Part shown: piece by piece, positions 27,126 through 34,920 of the stretch | Layout of the letters: the number at the start of each line of letters is the position of its first letter | Position numbering within the stretch: the stretch's first letter is position 1 | Notes under the pieces: model-generated | The model's input: the letters and a program-made list of their open reading frames with translations, nothing else | Database searches by the model: none | What the model was told of the DNA's origin: nothing | Position numbers and translations under genes: made by a program | NCBI GenBank assembly: GCA_943913645.1 | Contig: CALTYZ010000011.1 | Coordinates: 1-64,000, forward strand | Direction of reading: 5' to 3' | DNA: 64,000 nt | From: an uncultured Corynebacterium sp. | Lineage (GTDB): Bacteria > Actinomycetota > Actinomycetes > Mycobacteriales > Mycobacteriaceae

Positions 27126-27242
27126 TTATCCGTCGGGGGCAGCGTGTTGCATGTGCAGAAGATCTGAGACGAAGTGCTCCTGGAGGTATTCACGTAGAGA
27201 TGGCAGCACGAAGTCGGCGGTTCCGCGATCCGCTGAGGCCGC
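27126..27242 (-). other. 38-codon open frame directly after, and in frame with, the glnA stop
   Basis: After the glnA TAG the same frame continues for 38 sense codons to TAA, ending in a stretch that reads as an amphipathic helix (LREYLQEHFVSDLLHMQ). It has no start with a Shine-Dalgarno. It may be chance, an old gene remnant, or a rare read-through tail. Otherwise the 27083-27242 gap holds nothing seen. Confidence 0.25.
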
Positions 27243-28679
27243 CTAGCAGTCGAAGTACAACTCGAACTCCAGCGGTGTCGGTCGCAGCCGGGCGGGGGTG
27301 ATTTCATTGTCGACCTTGAGGCGAATATAGGCCTCAATGAGGTCATCTGTAAACACATCACCCTCAGTGAGGAAATCGTGGTCTTCTTCCAAGGCAGCAA
27401 GAGAGGCAGCAAGTGAGGTCGGGGCCTGCGGGATACCCTTCGCTTCCTCTGGCGGCAACTCATAGAGGTCTTTATCCACCGGGGCGTGCGGCTCGATGCG
27501 GTTTTTGATGCCGTCAAGCCCAGCAAGCATCATCGCGGCGAACCCCAGGTAGGGGTTGCCTGACGGGTCGGGCGCGCGGAACTCGATACGCTTCGCCTTC
27601 GGGTTGGTGCCGGTGATCGGGATACGGATGGCGGCAGAACGGTTGCGTTGGGAATACACCAGGTTGATCGGCGCCTCGAACCCAGGGACCAGTCGGTGGT
27701 ATGAGTTCAGCGTCGGGTTGGTGAATGCGAGTACCGCGCCGGCATGCTCGAGGATGCCGCCGATGTACCAGCGTGCAATATCGGACAACCCGCCGTAGCC
27801 CGATTCGTCATAAAACAGCGGCTCTCCATCCTTCCACAGCGATTGGTGGGCGTGCATACCGGAGCCGTTATCACCCGCGAGCGGTTTCGGCATGAAGGTC
27901 GCAGTCTTGCCGTACTGGGTGGCGGTATTTTTCACGATGTACTTGAAGTCCTGCAGGTCATCGGCCGCGTGCAGGAGGGTATTGAAGCGGTAGTTGATCT
28001 CCTGCTGTCCGCCGCCGCCGACTTCGCGGTGGAAGCGCTCGACGATAAAGCCCGCATCAGCCAGGTTGCGCACCATTGCGTCGCGCACCTCACTTGTTTT
28101 GTCGTGCGGGGGCACCGGGAAATATCCGCCTTTGAAGCGGTTTTTATACCCCAGGTTGGGTGCGCCGTCAGCTTCAACCTCGTTGCCGCGGTTCCACCAG
28201 CCTTCTTCCGCATCCACCTCGTAGAAAGCGTGGTTTCCTTCAACCTCGTAGCGCACACTGTCAAACAGGTAAAACTCTGCTTCTGCACCGAAGCTGCACG
28301 TGTCGGCGATGCCGGTGGATGCGAGGTATTCCTCCGCCTTGCGCGCAATGTTGCGCGGGTCGCGTGAGAACGCTTCGTGGGTGAAGGGGTCGTTGACAAA
28401 AAACTTGACGTTGAGCGTTTTCGCAGTGCGGAAGGGGTCGAGCTTTGCAGTCGCCAGATCGGGAATCAACGTCATGTCTGATTCCTCAATGGTGGTGAAC
28501 CCGCGGATAGAGGAACCGTCGAATGCGAGGCCTTCTTCCATGACATCGCTATCAAACATGGTGGCAGGAATGGAGAAGTGGTGCTCAATGCCTGGCAGGT
28601 CGGTGAACCGCACATCAATGAACTCCACGCCTTCGTCGGCGATGAATGATTGCACATCTTCGATGTTGTCGAAGGCCAC
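27243..28679 (-). CDS. glnA: Glutamine synthetase I
   Basis: The 478-residue protein is the main ammonia-assimilating enzyme, a dodecamer that makes glutamine from glutamate, ammonia and ATP. Landmarks are FTDLPGIEHHFSIP, FDGSSIRGF, the metal-binding GAEAEFYLFD, NGSGMHAHQS, NRSAAIRIP, and the adenylylation site with Tyr406 in DKDLYELPPEE. The target tyrosine together with glnE at 16-19 kb shows it is controlled by adenylylation. GTG start with a strong AAAGGAG 8 bases before it. No AmtR-type dyad was seen in the short upstream gap. Confidence 0.97.
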   Translation of the reverse strand: MAFDNIEDVQSFIADEGVEFIDVRFTDLPGIEHHFSIPATMFDSDVMEEGLAFDGSSIRGFTTIEESDMTLIPDLATAKLDPFRTAKTLNVKFFVNDPFTHEAFSRDPRNIARKAEEYLASTGIADTCSFGAEAEFYLFDSVRYEVEGNHAFYEVDAEEGWWNRGNEVEADGAPNLGYKNRFKGGYFPVPPHDKTSEVRDAMVRNLADAGFIVERFHREVGGGGQQEINYRFNTLLHAADDLQDFKYIVKNTATQYGKTATFMPKPLAGDNGSGMHAHQSLWKDGEPLFYDESGYGGLSDIARWYIGGILEHAGAVLAFTNPTLNSYHRLVPGFEAPINLVYSQRNRSAAIRIPITGTNPKAKRIEFRAPDPSGNPYLGFAAMMLAGLDGIKNRIEPHAPVDKDLYELPPEEAKGIPQAPTSLAASLAALEEDHDFLTEGDVFTDDLIEAYIRLKVDNEITPARLRPTPLEFELYFDC

Positions 28680-28752
28680 GGAAAATCTCCTTTGAAGCGA
28701 AAGCAGGAACGGGACAATCCTAACCGCAATGAGGTCATGGCGTCCCCAGCGC

Positions 28753-28758
28753 TAGTGT
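28753..28758 (+). promoter_or_regulatory. Predicted -10 element of the RDD gene (leaderless type)
   Basis: TAGTGT ends 7 bases before the ATG at 28766. No Shine-Dalgarno is present. Confidence 0.5.
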
Positions 28759-28765
28759 GTTAATC

Positions 28766-29257
28766 ATGGCTGAGCAAAAAAAGAGCAGCTGGCGCGACGG
28801 CCCGGAGATTCCCAAGCAATTCGCCGCCGGCGACGCAACCGCGCCCTACCCGGGCGAGTTCTACCCGGGCGAGTTGCTTGGCATGCCACCTGAAGGTCCT
28901 GGTGCCCAGGCATCAGTTGCCCGCCGGATGGGTGCGGTGGTGATTGATTGGCTGATCTGTTTGGCTGCGGCGGCCATGATCACCGCCAACACTGATGCAC
29001 TTGGCGATACTGCCACACTGACGTATCTGCTCTGGTTATTGCTCGGCATCCTCAGTGGCTGGCTGTTTGCCCGCACACCCGGCATGATGATGCTTGGCAT
29101 GGGTGTGGCGCGCATCGATGCGCAAGCCCCCGTCGGGTTGTGGCGTGCCGCGGTGCGCACAATCCTCACCGGGTTCATCCTGCCTGCCGCACTCGTCGAT
29201 GCGGACGGCCGCGGCATGCACGACCGAGCGACGAACACGACCGTGGTGCGTGTCTAA
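28766..29257 (+). CDS. RDD family membrane protein
   Basis: The 163-residue protein has a polar N-terminus, then ARRMGAVVIDWLICLAA, the RDD signature with the R and D in the first membrane segment, and two more hydrophobic segments near residues 85-110 and 130-150. RDD proteins are membrane proteins of poorly known function, some acting as Na+(Li+)/H+ antiporters. It is divergent from glnA, as I recall is common in Corynebacteriales. Confidence 0.85.
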   Translation: MAEQKKSSWRDGPEIPKQFAAGDATAPYPGEFYPGELLGMPPEGPGAQASVARRMGAVVIDWLICLAAAAMITANTDALGDTATLTYLLWLLLGILSGWLFARTPGMMMLGMGVARIDAQAPVGLWRAAVRTILTGFILPAALVDADGRGMHDRATNTTVVRV

Positions 29258-29284
29258 CTCGAATACACACGTCGTCACGAGCTA

Positions 29285-30589
29285 TCACGCCGGTGGGGTG
29301 CCGTCGAGTTCCTTATTGAATTCGATGTGGTGGGCGAACGCCCACGCGCGATCAGTCAGCACCCGGGCAACGATGAGCCCAGCGCCAATGAACACCACCG
29401 ACATGGTGACGTCGGTAAACGCGTAGAGCGCTTCCGGGGTGTCGCCCTGCGCGAAGTTGTGCACCGCCAAATAGATCATCGTACCGGGGATCATCACCAC
29501 CGACGCTGGAATCGTCACCGTCACCCGCGGCACGCGAGCGTATTTGCCCAGCTGGCTGCCCACAACTCCGATGAACAGCGCAGCTAAAAACGCCGCCAGA
29601 AACGAGCGAACATTCCACGTCAACAGTGCGAGGCGTCCAAGGTTTGCCACCAGACCCACCATCGCCGCCACCAGCGCCATCCGCCGCGACGCGTTGAACA
29701 ACAGCGCAAAACACCCAACGGCGACAAAGCTGGCGATTGCCCCGGCGAGGAAATACTCCCAGCTCGCATCATGGGCGGGCGGCTCAGCCTGCGGAGTGCC
29801 GGAAAGCATCGCAACCACCGAGACAGTCAGCATGATCACCGTGATGATCTCAATGGCAAAAAACAAGCGGGGGATGCCGGCGGTGAAATCGAAGCGAGAC
29901 AGATCAACAAACGAGGAGAACAGCGGAAACCCCGGGATGAGAAACAACACCGAGGCGATGAAACCAGCCGAGATATCCGCACCGTGGGGCAGCAGGTATG
30001 CCACAAGCAAGTAGCTTGAAGACGCCACCAACGCCGATACCCCCGTCATTGCCAACGCATTGAAGTCAACGTCGTGAAGCTTGACCCGAACGAACTGGCC
30101 AATGGCAGCCGAGATGAACACGAGCACCGCCGCGAGGTAGCCAAACTGGTTGAGCACCGCAAAACCCGCGCACGCCAGACCGGCCGCCAATGAGGAGACC
30201 CCGATGCTCCAGCGAGGCGTGGGGATACGCTCGATCTCATCAAGAACTGCGGTGATTTCTTCTGCCGTGCGGTAGCTGCGCAGCAAGGTGTGGGCCGCGG
30301 AGTCGAGTGCCTCTATGCGTGAGGCGTTGACCCCCGGCAGGGGCACATCTGCCACCACGGTGCGAAACCCTTCACCGTGGTGAAATGTGCAGCTAATGGT
30401 GTTGAATCCAACCAGCACGTCGGCATCGTCAAAGCCGAGCGAGCGTGCGCAACGCTTCACTGCGCGGATAACGCGGTAGCCAGAGGCACCGGCGGACAAC
30501 ATGAGCATGCCGAAGCGCAGCGCCGTGCTCGCCTCGGCGGCGAACTTTGCATGGCCAGCAGGCGTTGCTGGCGAAACACTGTCAGACAC
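29285..30589 (-). CDS. ThrE family threonine/serine exporter
   Basis: The 434-residue protein has the ThrE layout: a soluble N-terminal part with the conserved LMLSAGASGYRV near residue 30 and about ten membrane segments in the rest. C. glutamicum ThrE exports threonine and serine by proton exchange and is somewhat longer (489 residues as I recall). With thrC in the window, threonine balance is a plausible theme, but this may be a paralogue and not ThrE itself. Starts with GTG. Confidence 0.8.
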   Translation of the reverse strand: MSDSVSPATPAGHAKFAAEASTALRFGMLMLSAGASGYRVIRAVKRCARSLGFDDADVLVGFNTISCTFHHGEGFRTVVADVPLPGVNASRIEALDSAAHTLLRSYRTAEEITAVLDEIERIPTPRWSIGVSSLAAGLACAGFAVLNQFGYLAAVLVFISAAIGQFVRVKLHDVDFNALAMTGVSALVASSSYLLVAYLLPHGADISAGFIASVLFLIPGFPLFSSFVDLSRFDFTAGIPRLFFAIEIITVIMLTVSVVAMLSGTPQAEPPAHDASWEYFLAGAIASFVAVGCFALLFNASRRMALVAAMVGLVANLGRLALLTWNVRSFLAAFLAALFIGVVGSQLGKYARVPRVTVTIPASVVMIPGTMIYLAVHNFAQGDTPEALYAFTDVTMSVVFIGAGLIVARVLTDRAWAFAHHIEFNKELDGTPPA

Positions 30590-30597
30590 AACAGTTC

Positions 30598-30603
30598 AGT
30601 CTA
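30598..30603 (-). promoter_or_regulatory. Predicted -10 element of the ThrE-like gene (leaderless type)
   Basis: TAGACT on the minus strand ends 8 bases before the GTG start. Confidence 0.5.
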
Positions 30604-30650
30604 TGACTGCGCACGCATACATGCATCGCAGGAGGGTAAAGCGCGAAACC

Positions 30651-31445
30651 TTACTTTCCTTGGCGCTGCTGCGCGCGACGCATCCGCCGGTTCATGCCCG
30701 CCATGTTCTGCGCGCCCTTCGGCATCGGTCCGCCCGGCAAACCCGGCATCTGCCCACCGCGGGCGCGCGCATCCATGGCATCGAGTTTGGTGCTGAGGTT
30801 GTACACCTCATCCTTCTGGTAGTTCTTCGGCAACTTCAGCAAGTGCTTCTGCAAATCACGCACCCGCACCTGGCCTTCGCCCTCACCGGCATACACCTCG
30901 TAGATAGGCACGCCAGCCAACAAGCGGTCAACCCGCTTGTGTTCTTTGGCCATCAGCGACTTCACCCGCGTCGGGTCGCCTTCAGCCACCAGCACCACAC
31001 CCGGGTTGCCCACCACGCGGTGCACGGTATCCATATTGGTGTTGGCCTGCACACCGGTTTTCGTAATCCAGACAATGCCCAAGGTGTTCTTCATATTCTC
31101 CAGCGTCCAGCCCGCAGCGCCGGGAGTATCACCCACCTCGTCATACATGGAGCGCTCAAGGCGGCGTGAGAAGATCCACATGGCCAACACGGCACCCAGC
31201 ATCAGCCCGAGCACGAGCATGAACCACTGGCCGCGCCACAGCAAACCGATGAGGAAGAACACCAACCCCATACCCAGCACGGATGCCACCATGTATGGGA
31301 TCAGCTTCTTGTCACGCTTGCGCTGAAGGTTGAACGCCTCGCGGATTTGCCCGCGGGTCGCTTTCCCCTTGGCGCGTTTCGCGGCGCGCTGCTCTTTCTT
31401 CGCGGCCTTTCGCGCCGCCTTGGCTGCTTTGTCGTCTTGGGCCAT
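30651..31445 (-). CDS. DUF4191 membrane protein
   Basis: The 264-residue protein starts with about 40 residues of A, K and R, followed by two close membrane segments near residues 49-68 and 72-92, then a soluble cytoplasmic domain (TLENMKNTLGIVWITKTGVQ, VVGNPGVVLVAEGDPTRVK) and a basic glycine/proline/methionine-rich tail. It matches the DUF4191 family that sits downstream of lipA in mycobacteria and corynebacteria (Rv2219 type). Its function is not known; the neighbour suggests no clear role in lipoylation. Confidence 0.85.
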   Translation of the reverse strand: MAQDDKAAKAARKAAKKEQRAAKRAKGKATRGQIREAFNLQRKRDKKLIPYMVASVLGMGLVFFLIGLLWRGQWFMLVLGLMLGAVLAMWIFSRRLERSMYDEVGDTPGAAGWTLENMKNTLGIVWITKTGVQANTNMDTVHRVVGNPGVVLVAEGDPTRVKSLMAKEHKRVDRLLAGVPIYEVYAGEGEGQVRVRDLQKHLLKLPKNYQKDEVYNLSTKLDAMDARARGGQMPGLPGGPMPKGAQNMAGMNRRMRRAQQRQGK

Positions 31446-31453
31446 GTGCGTTT

Positions 31454-31459
31454 ACCTTA
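31454..31459 (-). promoter_or_regulatory. Predicted -10 element of the DUF4191 gene (leaderless type)
   Basis: TAAGGT on the minus strand ends 8 bases before the ATG. Confidence 0.5.
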
Positions 31460-31472
31460 GTTGCCTTGCGCG

Positions 31473-32525
31473 CTAGCTGGTGACTGTGCTGGCCACCGGG
31501 TGTTCTTCACTCTCGCCGTACTTTGTCAGCAAGGTGGATGCCTCCTGGGCAGTGTCACCCTGCGATGTTTGCGCCAAGTGCTTGAGATTGTCAGGCAGCG
31601 CCCGCCCGTGGTGGGCCATTGCCTCCACGTAGAGCTTGCCGGCACGGTAGGACGAGCGCACCAACGGGCCGGACATCACCGCAGCAAAACCCATCTCGTA
31701 GGCGGCGTCGCGGTATTCGATGAACTCTTCCGGCTTCACCCACCGCTCAATCGGGTGGTACATCGGCCCCGGGCGCAGATACTGGGTGATCGTGATGATG
31801 TCAGTGCCCGCATCCACCAGGTCGTGCAATGCCTGCATGACCTCCTCAGGTGTTTCACCCATGCCCAGAATCAGGTTGGATTTGGTGATCAAACCAAAAT
31901 CGCGCGCCTGCCGGATCACATCGAGTGAACGCTCATAGCGGAAAGCGGGGCGGATGCGTTTGAAAATCCGCGGCACCGTTTCAACGTTATGGGCAAACAC
32001 CTCGGGCCGAGCCTCAAACACCTCCTGGAGCAGGTCCGGTTTGCCGGAGAAATCAGGGGTGAGGTTTTCTACACCGGTGTGCGGGTTGAGCTCGTGGATC
32101 TTGCGCACAACCTCGGCGTAGAGCCAAGCCCCCTCATCTGCTAAATCATCGCGGGTAACACCAGTGATGGTGGAGTAGTTCAGGTTCATCTCCCGCACTG
32201 ACTCGGCCACCCGCAGTGGTTCACCGCGGTCCAGTGGCTCCGGTTTCGCCGAGTTGATTTGGCAAAAATCGCAGCGCCGGGAGCAGTTCGCCCCACCGAT
32301 GAGAAATGTCGCCTCGCGCGATTCCCAACACTCATGAATGTTGGGACATCCCGCCTCCTGGCACACCGTGTGCAGAGAGGCCCCTTTGACCTTGTGCTTC
32401 ATGTCCTCATACTCAGGACCTGTTTTCACGGCGTTGCGGATCCACCGCGGTTTCGATTCGATCGGTGTCTGCGCATTACGTTTTTCAATTCGCAGGAGTT
32501 TGCGGCCTTCAGGTGCTACAGTCAC
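31473..32525 (-). CDS. lipA: Lipoyl synthase
   Basis: The 350-residue radical-SAM enzyme inserts two sulfurs into octanoyl groups on lipoyl domains. The auxiliary cluster cysteines are in CQEAGCPNIHECW and the radical-SAM CxxxCxxC is GANCSRRCDFCQI. The C-terminal region MSGPLVRSSYRAG, with its conserved serine, is present. The substrates, octanoyl-AceF and octanoyl-GcvH, are encoded next door. GTG start, close behind lipB on the same strand. Confidence 0.97.
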   Translation of the reverse strand: MTVAPEGRKLLRIEKRNAQTPIESKPRWIRNAVKTGPEYEDMKHKVKGASLHTVCQEAGCPNIHECWESREATFLIGGANCSRRCDFCQINSAKPEPLDRGEPLRVAESVREMNLNYSTITGVTRDDLADEGAWLYAEVVRKIHELNPHTGVENLTPDFSGKPDLLQEVFEARPEVFAHNVETVPRIFKRIRPAFRYERSLDVIRQARDFGLITKSNLILGMGETPEEVMQALHDLVDAGTDIITITQYLRPGPMYHPIERWVKPEEFIEYRDAAYEMGFAAVMSGPLVRSSYRAGKLYVEAMAHHGRALPDNLKHLAQTSQGDTAQEASTLLTKYGESEEHPVASTVTS

Positions 32526-32532
32526 GCCCCCT

Positions 32533-32538
32533 ACCGTA
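32533..32538 (-). promoter_or_regulatory. Predicted -10 element of lipA (leaderless type)
   Basis: TACGGT on the minus strand ends 7 bases before the GTG start, in the 19-base gap after lipB. Confidence 0.5.
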
Positions 32539-32544
32539 ACAGAG

Positions 32545-33330
32545 TTATTTGGGGCGTTTGCTCACGCTTTTTGACGGATCCGGTGCCGAGCCGAAACTAT
32601 GGTCCGCCACCACTAATTGTCCTGCCAGGGCGCGCAAGAGTGCGTCGATAAGCGGTGGCGTCATGTGTGCAGGTGTGATGTCTTCGCCGAGTTCGAGACT
32701 CATCGTGGTGACATCAGCGTCATCAATGCCGCAGGCAACAATGTGGCCGTAATGCTCAAGCGTGTTGTTGCAGTTGAGACTTAACCCGTGCATGGTTACC
32801 CCGCGGGTGATGCGAATTCCCAATGCTGCGACCTTCCGGTCGCGAGTCGAAGCCGCGTCGCTGGCAGCTTTGGTCGTGGCCGGTATCCACACCCCGGAGC
32901 GGCCATCGATACGTCCGGCCGTGGTCACCCCGGCGCGGCGCACCGTCTCAATGATTGCCTCTTCCAGGCGGCGTACATAGTCGACCACATCAACCGGGTC
33001 AGCGAGTTTCACAATCGGGTAGACCACCAGTTGGCCTTCCCCGTGCCAGGTAATTCGCCCGCCCCGGTCGACCCCAATGACGGGCACCGGGTAGGAAGGA
33101 TCCGGCATGTCTTCTGGCTGGGTGCGTTTGCCCGCTGTGAACGTTGAGGGGTGTTCGAGCACCAGGATCGTGTCGCCGATCTCATCGGCGGCGCGTTGTT
33201 TCGCCAGCTGCGCCTGTATATCCCAGGCTCGCTGGTAGTCAACCACACCGAGTTCACGCACCTCCACGGCAGCCGTTGAGGCGCGGATGGATTGGTCGGC
33301 GGGGAAAAACGGGTCGCGCGGGGCTGTCAT
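32545..33330 (-). CDS. lipB: Lipoyl(octanoyl) transferase
   Basis: The 261-residue enzyme moves octanoyl from acyl carrier protein to lipoyl domains. Motifs are LVLEHPSTFTAGKR, GGRITWHGEGQLVVYPI with the catalytic lysine region downstream (VAALGIRITRG), and the nucleophile cysteine in HIVACGIDDADVT. It is a little longer than the family norm because of an N-terminal extension and an Ala/Ser/Thr insert. It lies between gcvH and lipA. Confidence 0.95.
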   Translation of the reverse strand: MTAPRDPFFPADQSIRASTAAVEVRELGVVDYQRAWDIQAQLAKQRAADEIGDTILVLEHPSTFTAGKRTQPEDMPDPSYPVPVIGVDRGGRITWHGEGQLVVYPIVKLADPVDVVDYVRRLEEAIIETVRRAGVTTAGRIDGRSGVWIPATTKAASDAASTRDRKVAALGIRITRGVTMHGLSLNCNNTLEHYGHIVACGIDDADVTTMSLELGEDITPAHMTPPLIDALLRALAGQLVVADHSFGSAPDPSKSVSKRPK

Positions 33331-33337
33331 GGGCTCG

Positions 33338-33343
33338 ACGATA
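33338..33343 (-). promoter_or_regulatory. Predicted -10 element of lipB (leaderless type)
   Basis: TATCGT on the minus strand ends 7 bases before the ATG. It sits in the 106-base gap after gcvH and suggests that lipB is not only read from the gcv promoter. Confidence 0.5.
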
Positions 33344-33436
33344 GTCCCTTACCGGAATCGCTGTTTGCCGCTATCGGACAAACCTGACAGCGGTGAACGC
33401 GCCGCAGATCCGTCGGCCACCCGCACCCCGAGTGCA

Positions 33437-33829
33437 CTACGCCTCGACGCCGTTGGCTTTCGCGTACTCGGCAGCGGTCATGAGCTCGCCGACGGCGGTG
33501 ACTTCAACCTCAAACAGCCAGCCTGCCCCGAACGGATCGTTGTTGATCGCCTCGTAGGCACCATCAATGGCCTCATTGACGGCGGTGACTGTCCCGGTGA
33601 CGGGGCAGTAGAGGTCGGAGACGCTCTTCGTGGATTCGATCTCACCGCAGGTCTCACCCGCAGTGACGGTGTCACCGACAGCCGGCAACTCGGCGAACAC
33701 GACCTCTCCAAGCCGGTCAGCTGCCACGTTGGTGATGCCCACGCGCACGGTCGATCCCACCGCGGTATCCGGGGTGGCGTTAATCCACTCGTGATCTTCG
33801 GAGTAGTAGTAGTCCTGGTTCAAAGCCAT
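33437..33829 (-). CDS. gcvH: Glycine cleavage system H protein
   Basis: The 130-residue lipoyl carrier protein has its lipoylation lysine at Lys68 in EIESTKSVSD. It passes the aminomethyl group from GcvP to GcvT. The ATG at 33829 follows GAAAGGA and sits 4 bases after the gcvT stop, so it is read in the gcvP-gcvT-gcvH operon. Confidence 0.95.
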   Translation of the reverse strand: MALNQDYYYSEDHEWINATPDTAVGSTVRVGITNVAADRLGEVVFAELPAVGDTVTAGETCGEIESTKSVSDLYCPVTGTVTAVNEAIDGAYEAINNDPFGAGWLFEVEVTAVGELMTAAEYAKANGVEA

Positions 33830-33833
33830 GGTG

Positions 33834-34919
33834 TTACGCATCCTTTCGGGAATAGAAGGGTGTTGCACTGATGGTAAACGGATATCGGCGCCCACGAATG
33901 TCAACCTCGACTTCGGTGCCTTCCTGCGCATGCGCTGGATCGATGTGGGCAAGCGCAATCGGGTGGCCCAAGCTTGGCGACGGCTGCCCCGATGTCACCA
34001 CCCCAATCCTTTCCCCACCAGCGATGAAGATCTCCGAACCGGCGCGGGCCGCGCGGCCGCCCGCGGCACTGAGCCCGGCGATCACCACCTCCGGCTCACG
34101 GCCGGTGAGCGCATCCTTGCCCACAAAGTCTGCGTCTTTTTTCGCAAACGCGCGGCCCATCCCAGCCTCCACCGGGGTGATGTCGGTGGTCAGCTCGTGG
34201 CCGTACAACGGCATAGCGGCCTCAAGGCGCAAGGAGTCCCGCGACGCCAAACCACACGGCGTGCCGCCACTGATCACCGCATCCCAGACAGCCTGCGCAT
34301 CATCAAAGCTGCTAAACAACTCAAACCCGTCCTCGCCGGTGTAGCCAGTGCGGGCCACGAACACCTCAATTGAATCCCCAGCCCCCGCACCCAGATGCAT
34401 CCACGCGCCTGAGTAATACGCCAACCCATCCGGGTCACTATCCAGCAATGGTTTGAGTACTTCGAGCGCGCCGGGACCTTGCACTGCTACGAGGGCGTAT
34501 GACTGGGAGTCATTGGTAAGCGCAACATCAAAGTCGCCCGTGCGCGCCTGGAAGGCCTCCCACACCACGTCCGTGTTCGCGGCATTCGGCACCACCAGAT
34601 AGTCGGTCTCAGAAAGCTTGTAGGTAATGAGGTCGTCGAGGATGCCGCCTTGCTCGTTGACAATCATCGAATACTTCGCCTTGCCAACCTTGAGCGCCGA
34701 CAGGTTGGAAATCAGCGCGTAATCCAAAAACGCGCCAGCATCCGGGCCGGTGACGGTGATTTCACCCATATGGGACAGGTCGAAAACACCAACACTGTTG
34801 CGCACAGCGCGATGCTCATCGAGTTCATTGGCGTACTTCAGCGGCATCGTCCACCCACCGAAGTCAGTGAACGTGGCACCTAGCTGCTCGTGAGTTGCAT
34901 ACAGAGGGGTCTGTGGCAT
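33834..34919 (-). CDS. gcvT: Glycine cleavage system aminomethyltransferase
   Basis: The 361-residue protein has the GcvT features MPLKYANELDEHRAVRNSVG, VFDLSHMGEI, RTGYTGEDGFELF and a C-terminal glycine cleavage barrel domain. It moves the aminomethyl carbon from GcvH to tetrahydrofolate and releases ammonia. The gene begins one base after the gcvP stop; AGGAAG lies within the end of gcvP. Confidence 0.95.
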   Translation of the reverse strand: MPQTPLYATHEQLGATFTDFGGWTMPLKYANELDEHRAVRNSVGVFDLSHMGEITVTGPDAGAFLDYALISNLSALKVGKAKYSMIVNEQGGILDDLITYKLSETDYLVVPNAANTDVVWEAFQARTGDFDVALTNDSQSYALVAVQGPGALEVLKPLLDSDPDGLAYYSGAWMHLGAGAGDSIEVFVARTGYTGEDGFELFSSFDDAQAVWDAVISGGTPCGLASRDSLRLEAAMPLYGHELTTDITPVEAGMGRAFAKKDADFVGKDALTGREPEVVIAGLSAAGGRAARAGSEIFIAGGERIGVVTSGQPSPSLGHPIALAHIDPAHAQEGTEVEVDIRGRRYPFTISATPFYSRKDA

Positions 34920-34920
34920 G

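Noticed and set aside
28680..28765. AmtR operator before glnA
   Set aside because: No CTAT-N6-ATAG type dyad could be found in the 86-base gap.
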